A stretch of DNA of 64,000 nt, from positions 123,780-187,779 of the forward strand of contig NZ_JAAQPI010000016.1 of NCBI RefSeq assembly GCF_011683955.1, in the 5' to 3' direction. The DNA is from Pseudomaricurvus alkylphenolicus. Its GTDB lineage: Bacteria > Pseudomonadota > Gammaproteobacteria > Pseudomonadales > Cellvibrionaceae. A program made the position numbers and the translations under genes. Below are positions 56,289 through 64,000 of this stretch, piece by piece (the stretch's first letter is position 1; every line of letters starts with the position of its first letter). The notes under the pieces are model-generated. The model was not told the origin of the DNA. It ran no database searches and worked only from the letters and a program-made list of their open reading frames with translations.

Positions 56289-58577
56289 TCAGATATTGTA
56301 GTTTACGGTCAGACCAACAGTGCGCGGTGCACCCCAGGTACCAATGATGCCCGGCCCTACGGTATAAGTGTGTGAGATGTAGTCGTCATCTTTCAGGTTC
56401 TTACCCCAGACAGACACGTCCCACTTCTCATCCACAGATACCCAGCCAATACGGGCACTGAACAATTCCACTTCGTCGATGGAAGTCCGCTGATCCAGGT
56501 AATCCGTAATCTGGCGGTCGGTATGGGTGTATTCAAGACGGAAATCAAACCCGCCAACGTCCGTGTCCAGATTGTAGTTGAGTAGCAGGCTGGAAGAATT
56601 CTCAGGAGCCTGACGCAGATCAGTACCTGACAGATCCTGACCATTGATAACGAAATCATCCGCTTCCGTATCCAGATAAGCGTGGTTACCGGAAATCTGG
56701 AAGTTTTCACTGAGGTTCCAGGTGAATTCCAGCTCGACACCTTGAATAACCGCTTCACCGATATTAGTGGTGAGGAAGGTACCAAACGGATCGGTAGGAT
56801 TAACCCGACCAAAGCGAACGATCTGAAGATCCTCGTAGTCGGTATAGAACGCCGTCATATTCAGACGCAGGCTGTTATCCAAAAGATCGCTTTTGAAACC
56901 CAGCTCGTAGTTCCAGGCAATTTCCGGATCCACCGATTGAGATGCAGCGGCTTTCACGCCCTGAGAGCCGGCAAAACCACCGCTCTTAAAGCCTTTGGAG
57001 GCGCTGGCAAAAATCATGGTGGAATCGTTGGGGTGGTACTCAACCGCCAACTTGGGAGAAAAATCACCCCACTCATCAGAAGGGGTTACCGTAAAGGCCT
57101 CGTTGATAATCGCCAGACTGCCGCCGACACCTTCACATCCCGGGAAGTTTTCAAATTCAGTACCGGTCAAGTCAAGTCCGCAGTTGACACTGGTGGCCCG
57201 GTAGTCCTTTTCATCTACCGTGTAACGAGCACCCAGCGTAATGCTCCAATACTCGTTCAGCTCCCAGGTGCCCTGGCCGTAAATGGCATAGCTGGTGGTT
57301 TCGTTTTCGGTAATGGAAATTTCATTGCCGATAATGCTACCATCGCTAAGCGTAGTTACCACAAAAGGGGTGGGGCCGGCGGCAATACTCGGCGCCGTAG
57401 TTTTAAACTGCTCCTTGCGTTTGGTCTCTTCCTGCAGGAAATAGAGGCCTACGGTGTAGTTAAAGTTGCCATCCAGAGTGGAGGTCCAGCGGAACTCCTG
57501 AGAAAAGGTGTCAATGTCTTCAACAATATCATCGATCACTTCGTCAAACGGAATGCCGATAACGCCAAGGGGCGCACCGATCGATGCCATTTCCCAATCG
57601 GTCTCCGCATTGCGGAAAGAGGTAATGGTTGTGAATACACCGCTATCAAAATCGATATCACCCTGCAGACTGATGCCGCTGGCCTCACGCTTGGAGAAGC
57701 CGTCACCAGGTGCCGTGGTTTCACGGGGGCCACCGCCACCGTTGGCGGCCATAATCGCGGTCAGTGGTGCACGATCAACCACTGGCGTGCGTCCCATATC
57801 CTCACGATCATCCTCCATATAATCCGCGGATAATAACCACTCGGAACCATCCAGTTCCCAACGCAACTGGCCTCGGAAAGACGTCTGGTCTTCATCCTGC
57901 TGGTCCTTGTTCAGCAGCAGGTTCTTTACATAACCATCGTGTTCGCGATGAGTCACGGAGATTTTTCCCGCCAGGTTGTCGGTGAGGCCACCGCTCACCA
58001 GCCCCTGGTAACGAAGAATGCCCTCATTGCCTACGGTAGCACCCAGCTTGGCGGTAAACTCGTCGGTTGGTTTGGACGTGACTACGCTGATTGCACCACC
58101 GATGGCGTTACGACCAAACAGGGTGCCCTGGGGTCCCCGCAGGACTTCCAGGCGTTCGAGATCGAACATGTCAAAGTTAATAGCGGCTGCACGACCGATG
58201 TAAACGCCGTCAAGAAACAGGGAGACGGAATTATCCAGACCCGCACCGTCGTCGGCGGAGCTAATGCCACGCATGGAGGGTAAGCCCTGTCCGGGTGAGA
58301 ATTCAGCATAGGAAAGCCCCGGAACTCGGGCCGCGATGGAACCGGCATCAAATATATCGGCTTTGGCCAGTTCTTCACCGCCAATGGCGCTGACCGCGAT
58401 GGGGACATCCTGAACATTTTCAGCACGGTGCTGTGCAGTAACTACAACTTCTTCAAGTTGCATCGCGGTGGTATTGACCGCCAGACCGGCGACTAATCCC
58501 GTGGAAGCTATAAAGCGAATTGCACTGCTGAGCGACAGTGGTTGAAAGGTATCTAAACCGAGAACGTTGTTCTTCAT
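56289..58577 (-). CDS. TonB-dependent receptor without STN domain
   Basis: 762 residues. After the N-terminal signal region there is a TonB box-like LEEVVVTAQHRAENV, a plug (about 50-170; DVPIAVSAIGGEEL, MRGISSADDGAGLDNSV, EVLRGPQGTLFGRNAIGG) and a 22-strand-type barrel ending in TVGLTVNYNI. GGAGAG is before the ATG. Plug and barrel ends resemble the STN-bearing receptor encoded upstream (compare SNDDGAAMDNSV), so the two look like paralogues. It probably imports the substrate of the acylase. The hairpin at 56247-56274 follows. Confidence 0.93.
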   Translation of the reverse strand: MKNNVLGLDTFQPLSLSSAIRFIASTGLVAGLAVNTTAMQLEEVVVTAQHRAENVQDVPIAVSAIGGEELAKADIFDAGSIAARVPGLSYAEFSPGQGLPSMRGISSADDGAGLDNSVSLFLDGVYIGRAAAINFDMFDLERLEVLRGPQGTLFGRNAIGGAISVVTSKPTDEFTAKLGATVGNEGILRYQGLVSGGLTDNLAGKISVTHREHDGYVKNLLLNKDQQDEDQTSFRGQLRWELDGSEWLLSADYMEDDREDMGRTPVVDRAPLTAIMAANGGGGPRETTAPGDGFSKREASGISLQGDIDFDSGVFTTITSFRNAETDWEMASIGAPLGVIGIPFDEVIDDIVEDIDTFSQEFRWTSTLDGNFNYTVGLYFLQEETKRKEQFKTTAPSIAAGPTPFVVTTLSDGSIIGNEISITENETTSYAIYGQGTWELNEYWSITLGARYTVDEKDYRATSVNCGLDLTGTEFENFPGCEGVGGSLAIINEAFTVTPSDEWGDFSPKLAVEYHPNDSTMIFASASKGFKSGGFAGSQGVKAAASQSVDPEIAWNYELGFKSDLLDNSLRLNMTAFYTDYEDLQIVRFGRVNPTDPFGTFLTTNIGEAVIQGVELEFTWNLSENFQISGNHAYLDTEADDFVINGQDLSGTDLRQAPENSSSLLLNYNLDTDVGGFDFRLEYTHTDRQITDYLDQRTSIDEVELFSARIGWVSVDEKWDVSVWGKNLKDDDYISHTYTVGPGIIGTWGAPRTVGLTVNYNI

Positions 58578-58944
58578 CGATTCTCTCCGTTATCGTTATT
58601 TGATGTTGTCAGGCTAAAAATAACAACCGCCATAAGCGGCCGTTTCTGAACCAGGGAAGATGCTATTTGGTTCGTCTGCCTGGTTTAACACCGCTACTTC
58701 AAAACCCCTCCACTTTTTTTTGCATTTTTTTAAAGCGTGTTTTTTGCCAGTGTAGGAGAAGTCCAGTTCAGCCATTTAGTCAAATTGAAAACAGAATTTT
58801 TTCGGTAACAGCCATTCGACCCACGTCCACCGGGAAGTTAATCGTTAAACGAAAGGCCCGAAGAATGTCTGGCAGGCACAAGGGGATGCCGGCAAAAAAG
58901 TCGGTAAAACTCTTTCAACTAACTGCTAAGAAAGATGAGCGTTA
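58578..58944. other. 367-bp intergenic region between the two paired TonB receptors
   Basis: No gene is supported. AT-rich stretches near 58705-58745 and a spaced inverted repeat AACCAGG...CCTGGTT around 58650-58686 are visible; this is the likely promoter region of the second receptor. A 103-codon open frame on the plus strand here lacks a ribosome site and runs into the receptor gene. Confidence 0.5.
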
Positions 58945-61464
58945 TTACTCAAAGTTCCAAGTCAGATTAAGACCATAGGTTCTGGGCGTCCCAAACAGAG
59001 CGTAATCATTGCCGCCCAGTCGATAGAGGTGGGTAATGTAGGATTCATCGGTGAGGTTTTTGCCCCACAGAGAAATTTGCCAGCGCTGGTTATCGGCAAT
59101 ATAAGTCAAACTGCCGTCCAGCAACCAGAATGATGGCTGCACCGTTCCCAGATTGTCTGGTTCGCGGTAGCTCTTTGACTGATAGCGATAATCCGCGCGC
59201 AGGTGCAATTCTCCGGACAAAATGGGAAATTCATAATGCACTCCCAACACCAGACTGTTCTTTGGCGCCTGGCGCAGGGTATTACCGGTGAAATCCCTCC
59301 CGGAAAAATCGTTAAAACTGTCGTAGGTCGCACGCAAGAATGCGTAAGATCCCGACAGAGTCAAGCCGGGCAGGGGAGACGCCATCATCTCCAGCTCAAT
59401 ACCCTTTACCGTCGCAGACGCAGCATTGTTGGTTTCAAACACGCCATAATTATCAATAGTGCGAAATTGAACGACTTGCAGATCACGATAATCGGTATAA
59501 AAGGCCGCGACATTCAGCCGCATCAAATCGGCCAGCCATTGGGATTTCATTCCCAATTCCAAATCCCATGCGAACTCCGGATCAATCGACCGTAGTGCCT
59601 GCTCCTCAGTACTGGGCGCTCCTTGAAATCCACCGCTCTTCATGCCTCTGGCGACACTGGAGTAGAGCATCAGGTCATCGCTGTGATTGTACGAGAGAGA
59701 AATAAATGGTGATAAGTCCGTCCAGCTATCGCGGCTTTCGACACTGAAATCTTCTTGAATCACAGCCGGCGCATTATCGCTAAAGCCTTGCTGTTTCAGC
59801 GATTTATGATCGTAGGTATAGCGGGCACCCACTTGCAACTGCAGTTTATCCCACCAGCGGTATCTGAATTGTCCATAGGCGGCAAAGCTGTTGCCCCGAT
59901 TGTCCTGTTGCACACTGGGGCGGGCGTGTTGAAACGGCCAACTCTCCTTGCGCAAGGTATTTTCCTGTAAATAATACAAGCCCACCAGATACGACAAAGG
60001 TCCCTCGGTGGTACTGCTCCAGCGAATTTCTTGAGAAAACTGCCGGTGAACTTCATCCACCCCATTGCTCAATGTCTGATTGGTCACGCTCAGTGGCAGT
60101 CCGGTGGAATCCTCCAGCCAATCGAAGTGACTGCGCCGGTAACCGCTGATCGATGTTAACACGCCAGAATCCAGCTGGTATTCGAGACGTTGGCTGATCC
60201 CCCATATGGTGCGATCCGTATAGCCGTCCAGCCCGTTGAGTGCATGCCGCCAGTCCCCGCCCAGCGAATGGAACAACTCTGTGGGCAAACGATGTTGATA
60301 GAGAGGTGTACCGTCGTCTCCAGCGACGGGGTTGCCCTGATTGTCCAACTGCGCAACCGGATGACCCCGGGCATCCAATACCCGCAGTGGCACGGTACTG
60401 TGGATGGGAATGCGGCCGGTGGAATTGAGGTTTTCACGGCTTCCGTCAAAGTTCCAGTGCAACTCCAGCCTGTCGTTAGGCCGATACAGTGTTCTGGCCC
60501 GCAGCGCCTGGCGCTGGTTGTCGTGCTGATATTGATCCGACAGCAGATTTTTCTGCCATCCGTCCCGCTGCTCCAGCTTTAGATGCAGGCGTCCCAACCA
60601 GTTTTCCGAGAGGGGACCATTAACCAGTCCGGCAATTTCCTGATGTTGATAGTTTCCAGTGCCAAGGGTGGCGCTGGCAAAAGGCGTTTCCGAAGGCTGT
60701 TTACTAACCAGCTTGATGGCTCCCCCGATGGCATTCTTGCCATACAGGGTTCCCTGCGGCCCACGCAGTACTTCCACGCGCTCAAGATCGAGCAGATTCA
60801 GATCAATGTGGGTGATGCGCCCCACATAGATATCATCTACAAAAGCCACCACCGAATTGTCCATGGCTGCGCCATCGTCGTTGGAACCGATACCGCGAAC
60901 GTGAATTGAGGGTTGACCAAGACTGAAAGAGGTTATCGTCAATCCCGGTACCCTGGCGTTAATGTCCGCCAGATTGGTAATGCCGCTTTCCTGCAGGAAA
61001 TACTGATCCAGCACCGACACGGCGACTGGGACCTTTTGCAGGTTTTCCGAGGTTCGTTGGGCGGTAACAGTCACCTCTTCGGTGACTAGACGACGAGGCT
61101 CCTGATGTTTGTGCTCAGAGGCCACGGCCTTTTCCTTGTCGGAGGGGAGAGGCTTATGAAAGGTTGCGGCAATGGAGACTGTATCACGATCCAGAAAGCG
61201 GTACCCCAGGCCGGAATCCATCAATAGCTGATCCAGGGCCTGAGGAAGCGTCATCACACCTTTAAGAGCGGGAACCTCTACATGGCCAACATCCTGGTTA
61301 GACACCGACAGGGTAACGTCAGCCTGCTTGGCAAACTTGATCAGTGACTCTGATAAAGTGCCGGCTGGTATATCAAAAGGCACTATGAACTTGGCGGCTA
61401 CGACTGTGCCGCTAATCGAAAAACAAGCCAGGAAAACTGCGCTCAGCAGTTCCTTTCTTACCAT
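58945..61464 (-). CDS. TonB-dependent transducer with N-terminal STN signalling domain
   Basis: 839 residues from the ATG at 61464 (AAGGCG upstream; 19 earlier residues unsupported). Signal peptide LLSAVFLACFSISGTVVA, then an STN domain at about residues 29-100 (FDIPAGTLSESLIKFAKQA, TLPQALDQLLMDSGLGYRF), the FecA/FpvA-type module that touches the FecR anti-sigma factor. Then come TonB box-like TEEVTVTAQRTSENL, a plug (IHVRGIGSNDDGAAMDNSV, EVLRGPQGTLYGKNAIGG) and the barrel, ending YGLNLTWNFE. It is the sensor of the ECF sigma/FecR pair encoded 110 bp upstream. Confidence 0.93.
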   Translation of the reverse strand: MVRKELLSAVFLACFSISGTVVAAKFIVPFDIPAGTLSESLIKFAKQADVTLSVSNQDVGHVEVPALKGVMTLPQALDQLLMDSGLGYRFLDRDTVSIAATFHKPLPSDKEKAVASEHKHQEPRRLVTEEVTVTAQRTSENLQKVPVAVSVLDQYFLQESGITNLADINARVPGLTITSFSLGQPSIHVRGIGSNDDGAAMDNSVVAFVDDIYVGRITHIDLNLLDLERVEVLRGPQGTLYGKNAIGGAIKLVSKQPSETPFASATLGTGNYQHQEIAGLVNGPLSENWLGRLHLKLEQRDGWQKNLLSDQYQHDNQRQALRARTLYRPNDRLELHWNFDGSRENLNSTGRIPIHSTVPLRVLDARGHPVAQLDNQGNPVAGDDGTPLYQHRLPTELFHSLGGDWRHALNGLDGYTDRTIWGISQRLEYQLDSGVLTSISGYRRSHFDWLEDSTGLPLSVTNQTLSNGVDEVHRQFSQEIRWSSTTEGPLSYLVGLYYLQENTLRKESWPFQHARPSVQQDNRGNSFAAYGQFRYRWWDKLQLQVGARYTYDHKSLKQQGFSDNAPAVIQEDFSVESRDSWTDLSPFISLSYNHSDDLMLYSSVARGMKSGGFQGAPSTEEQALRSIDPEFAWDLELGMKSQWLADLMRLNVAAFYTDYRDLQVVQFRTIDNYGVFETNNAASATVKGIELEMMASPLPGLTLSGSYAFLRATYDSFNDFSGRDFTGNTLRQAPKNSLVLGVHYEFPILSGELHLRADYRYQSKSYREPDNLGTVQPSFWLLDGSLTYIADNQRWQISLWGKNLTDESYITHLYRLGGNDYALFGTPRTYGLNLTWNFE

Positions 61465-61573
61465 AGACGCCTTGCCACTCTCTGCTGCGGTTGGGAACCC
61501 GCTTTTTATTGTTATCGGCACCGCCTTCGGCAGCTGCCTTTTAACCCATTGTATTCAATTTACCAGATTTAAC

Positions 61574-62569
61574 CTATTCAGCGCGATAGAGCAGGGTGCG
61601 TCCGTTGCCCTTGTCTACTGCACTGAGATTAAAGGTTGACTCCAAGGTTGCCAGAGCGCTGGCCCGATTACGCAGATCCAATACCGCCACAACCTCAATA
61701 TCACCCAATTCGGGGTCCGCCAGGGCAATCTCGCCGGCAAAATAACGGTTCAAGTCGGCCAATACCTGGTTCATGGATACTCCGTCATAGACTTGACGAC
61801 CTTTCAACCAAGTGGTTGCCGCAGCCGCATCCACCTTATCTTGCCTCTCCCTGACCGCATCTGCCGCCAGCAGTGCGCGTTGGTCGGCAGTCAACACCTG
61901 CGTGGATTCGAAATCAGAGGCGGCGGCTGATAATGGATCCGCTGCCAACTGAGCCAGTGGCGTGATGCCAACACGTCCTTCCACCACGGTGACGGTTGCG
62001 CCCTTGCTATCCGAGCGCACACTGAAGCTGGTCCCCAGTACCCGCACAACACCGGAGGCAGTCTCAATCAGGAAGGGACGCGAGGCGTCGGACTGGACAT
62101 CAAAAAAGACCTCTCCTCGTTGCAAGTGAACCAGGCGATACTCGTCTTCCAGGTCAACCCGAATACTGGAATCCGTATTAAGGGTGACCCGAGAACCGTC
62201 TTCCAAAGTCACCAGCCGCTGTTCGCCGATTTCCGTGACATGCAGCCCAGTGTCTCCCAGCGGCAGCAGCTGTATGGCCACCAACATCATCATCACAACA
62301 AAGGACGCTGCAATAGCCTGTGGCTTGAAAAACCATGGTCTGGCGACGGGGGTAATGGTCGGACGTGGCTTTTCGACCACCTCCAACCGGTCCCAGAGGG
62401 CCTCAGCTTCAATATACGCAACCTGGTGCTCCGGCTTGCTTTCCAGCCAACGGTAAAAATCCCGCTCGGTGGCATCGTCACAGTCAGGCGACTGCAACTT
62501 CACCAGCCATTGAATGGCGGTGTGTTTGTCCGTTTCTGAGGGCAGGGGGGTTTTCATGTTTAAACTCAT
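61574..62569 (-). CDS. FecR-family anti-sigma factor
   Basis: About 330 residues. N-terminal DUF4880 (AIQWLVKLQSPDCDDATERDFYRWL) binds the sigma factor, a membrane helix follows (AIAASFVVMMMLVAIQLLPL, about residue 90), then the periplasmic FecR domain (RLVTLEDGSRVTLNTDSSIRVDL, FFDVQSDASRPFLIETASG) and a C-terminal STN-contacting part (GVSMNQVLADLNRYFAGEI). The start is uncertain between ATGs at 62569 and 62557. It sits between the sigma factor and the transducer, the classical order. Confidence 0.92.
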   Translation of the reverse strand: MSLNMKTPLPSETDKHTAIQWLVKLQSPDCDDATERDFYRWLESKPEHQVAYIEAEALWDRLEVVEKPRPTITPVARPWFFKPQAIAASFVVMMMLVAIQLLPLGDTGLHVTEIGEQRLVTLEDGSRVTLNTDSSIRVDLEDEYRLVHLQRGEVFFDVQSDASRPFLIETASGVVRVLGTSFSVRSDSKGATVTVVEGRVGITPLAQLAADPLSAAASDFESTQVLTADQRALLAADAVRERQDKVDAAAATTWLKGRQVYDGVSMNQVLADLNRYFAGEIALADPELGDIEVVAVLDLRNRASALATLESTFNLSAVDKGNGRTLLYRAE

Positions 62570-62611
62570 CAAATCGTCACAAATTCGTTTCTATCAGCAG
62601 CTGTGCAGGTC

Positions 62612-63157
62612 TTATGGCGCGCCCGACAGCTGTTTGCGCAGGTGATCCAGCGCTTTGATCAAATGCTTTTCCACTGTACTGACGGAGATACCCAGCTCTT
62701 CGCTGATCTGCGGGTAGCTCTTGTGTTCAGCCCGGCTCATGGTAAACACCCGTCGGCACTTCTCTGGTAACAGCTCCACCGCTGCCATCACCTTCTCCAG
62801 CTCAAGCTGGGCCGCTGCCGTCTTTTCCGCGGAAGCGGTATCCAGGCCACTGTCTTCATCGGCTTCAGCCACAACCGAGTGCTGGTAGTGATCCTGCCGA
62901 CGCTGCTTGCGCATGCGATTCTGAGCCAGATTGGCCGCCGTCTGAAACAGATAGGCACGGGCGTTTTCAAGCTCCTCCGGAGCGTCCATGCGCAGCAGGT
63001 TATGGTAGGCATCCTGAGCGATGTCTTCCGCCTCGTGAGGATCGGACAGGCGCCGTGTCAGAAACCTCAACAAACTGCTGTTGTGGTCCTGGAACATTGA
63101 CTGCAGAGCCTGAAACTTCTTCAACTGCGTGCGTTTGGCCGTCATTGCTTGCTGCAT
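62612..63157 (-). CDS. ECF sigma factor, FecI type
   Basis: About 181 residues from the ATG at 63157 (MQQAMTAKRTQLKKF); a second ATG lies at 63145, and the 25 upstream residues are doubtful. Region 2 reads LLRFLTRRLSDPHEAEDIAQDAYHNLL and region 4 LPEKCRRVFTMSRAEHKSYPQISEELGISVSTVEKHLIKALDHL, both typical of the FecI group. It should drive the receptor-acylase genes when its FecR partner is released. The ribosome site is weak. It begins the minus-strand locus. Confidence 0.93.
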   Translation of the reverse strand: MQQAMTAKRTQLKKFQALQSMFQDHNSSLLRFLTRRLSDPHEAEDIAQDAYHNLLRMDAPEELENARAYLFQTAANLAQNRMRKQRRQDHYQHSVVAEADEDSGLDTASAEKTAAAQLELEKVMAAVELLPEKCRRVFTMSRAEHKSYPQISEELGISVSTVEKHLIKALDHLRKQLSGAP

Positions 63158-63337
63158 GGTTGTTATCGTATACCGGCTTACTCTTGACTGTTTAACACCG
63201 GTGCGGGCAAACCCCTCCATCTTATGGAGCAAAATCCTGGAAATTTGTGATTTTCATAGAGTTTGTATCAATAGCATAGTTCCGTCACGGCCAATGGAGC
63301 CAAAATCAGCTGACCTCAATCCTGCAAATTTACATTA

Positions 63338-63354
63338 AAGATAATCTGTATCTT
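63338..63354. promoter_or_regulatory. Inverted repeat with partial Fur-box similarity
   Basis: AAGATA-ATCTG-TATCTT is a perfect 6-bp inverted repeat in the AT-rich gap 63158-63518. GATAATCTGTATCTTATTG, starting at 63340, matches about 12 of 19 positions of the Fur consensus. Distance to the sigma gene start is about 180 bp. Assignment is tentative. Confidence 0.3.
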
Positions 63355-63444
63355 ATTGATATTTAAAAACTATTTTGAGATTTTCGTAATTTACTTTAAG
63401 TTCATGAACCAGACGAACCACACAACCTTTAAGCAAATTTTCAC

Positions 63445-63485
63445 TTGACCCACTGCCAATTCCTTACTACTGTATATTCAAACAG
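63445..63485 (+). promoter_or_regulatory. SOS promoter with near-perfect LexA box
   Basis: CTGTATATTCAAACAG (63470-63485) fits the LexA consensus CTGT-N8-ACAG with the expected AT-rich centre and TA in front. TTGACC at 63445-63450 stands 17 bp before a weak -10 (TACTGT) that the LexA box overlaps, so repression by LexA is plausible. A second spaced inverted repeat, CTGTATA (63470) and TATACAG (63495), shares the left half. Confidence 0.72.
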
Positions 63486-63518
63486 CTATATATTTATACA
63501 GGTATTGAGATTGGCGTT

Positions 63519-63749
63519 ATGAAGACTTTTATTAATCAGGTGAATCCCGGAGACGTGCTGATCACACCAGGCTCACGGCATTTGATGGTCAGTGACGTGT
63601 TTGTTCCCAGAAACAGCCCGGGCGTGCGAGTGCCTTCCCAGTTCCGCAGCTACGCCAGAAAGATAGTTATGTTTCAGAACGGCACGGTGGCTCCGCTGGC
63701 CGATGTTAAACGGCACTATCGAGCAGCTGATGCTGGAGTTTGTCATTAG
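63519..63749 (+). CDS. Small protein of unknown function behind a LexA box
   Basis: 76 residues; I do not recognise the family. It is basic, with no membrane helix, and begins MKTFINQVNPGDVLITPGSR, followed by MVSDVFVPRNSPGVRVPSQF and KIVMFQNGTVAPLADVKRHY, a beta-strand-rich pattern. The ribosome site before the ATG is weak. It lies 34 bp after a predicted LexA box and 60 bp before the mobile-element-like repeats, so it may be an SOS-induced accessory or mobile-element gene. Coding status is not certain. Confidence 0.5.
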   Translation: MKTFINQVNPGDVLITPGSRHLMVSDVFVPRNSPGVRVPSQFRSYARKIVMFQNGTVAPLADVKRHYRAADAGVCH

Positions 63750-63810
63750 AGAGCGTAATGATGTCGCTGCGGGTTAATTTCCGGGAAGTCGTTGGCTGCA
63801 ATCCAGCCAA

Positions 63811-64000
63811 TTAATCTGAGGGACATTTCTATTCAAAAAAAGAGGGACACTTCTAAAAAATTCTAACAACCCATGTTAATGCAAGTTAGAAATGTCCTAA
63901 CTGTCTGCAACTTAGAAATGTCCTGTATTTCAGAATGCTACTTTGCCTGTGTGACAGCTGGATTGCTCGGTCGTTCTCGCTGCGATTGTTGTTGGGCCCG
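63811..64000. mobile_element. Probable end of an insertion element (runs off the window)
   Basis: Four copies of one 10-mer lie within 105 bp: GGACATTTCT (63821-63830) and GGACACTTCT (63845-63854) in one direction, AGAAATGTCC (63888-63897 and 63914-63923) in the other. Clustered direct and inverted subterminal motifs like these are typical of transposase-binding ends. No transposase is within the window; the element would continue to the right. Confidence 0.5.

Noticed and set aside
58667..58978. 103-codon frame between the two TonB receptors
   Set aside because: No ribosome site, odd composition, and it runs into the receptor 3' end.
63811..63930. Repeated AGAAATGTCC motifs considered as a CRISPR array
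   Set aside because: Units are only 10 bp, in both orientations, with irregular short spacing; no cas genes are present.

Overview
The window looks like chromosomal DNA of a free-living, probably marine gammaproteobacterium of the Cellvibrionales/Pseudomonadales kind. I infer this from gene order (tig-clpP-clpX-lon-hupB-ppiD; gloB-methyltransferase-rnhA-dnaQ-nhaB-fimL-nudC, close to Pseudomonas), from a FabY-type initiating ketoacyl synthase, a PsrA-like operator before fadBA, and three large TonB-dependent receptors. No sequence search was possible; species identity is not claimed. Most of the window is core chromosome. The right third and the two edges are the accessory parts.

Left part (1-13.6 kb): a cut-off PhnE-like permease with PhnC and PhnD partners lies directly downstream of mnmH (tRNA 2-selenouridine synthase), which suggests a selenium-linked role for the transporter. 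Next come a TonB receptor with a divergent AraC regulator, an HPF/RaiA-type ribosome factor, a universal stress protein, an unknown exported coiled-coil protein, a TIGR01777 epimerase, ThpR, an IbpA-type small heat-shock protein with a sigma-32 promoter and a ROSE-like RNA thermometer, a methyltransferase and a GlxA-type regulator.

Middle part (13.6-51 kb): lipid metabolism (fabY, fadBA behind a PsrA-like site), a phosphomannose-isomerase-like cupin and a GumN/TraB protein, tRNA-Leu(UAG), then the proteostasis block tig, clpP, clpX, lon, hupB, ppiD. A REP-like inverted pair with compensatory changes follows ppiD. A Yej-type peptide importer (yejABEF), an HDOD signalling protein, mltD, gloB, a methyltransferase, rnhA, dnaQ, nhaB with a strongly folded leader, fimL, nudC, a small membrane protein, sohB and an AcuI/YhdH reductase complete this section.

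Right part (51-64 kb): one strand carries an ECF sigma factor, a FecR anti-sigma factor, a TonB receptor with an STN signalling domain, a second related receptor without STN, a penicillin-G-acylase-like Ntn hydrolase with its key residues kept, an AAHS-type MFS transporter, an AEC transporter and a small PHA-system protein. I read this as a cell-surface-signalling-controlled 'sense, import, hydrolyse, take up the acid' system and consider it the most interesting locus here. At the far right a small unknown protein sits behind a very good LexA (SOS) box, next to what looks like the end of a mobile element with four copies of a GGACATTTCT-type motif.
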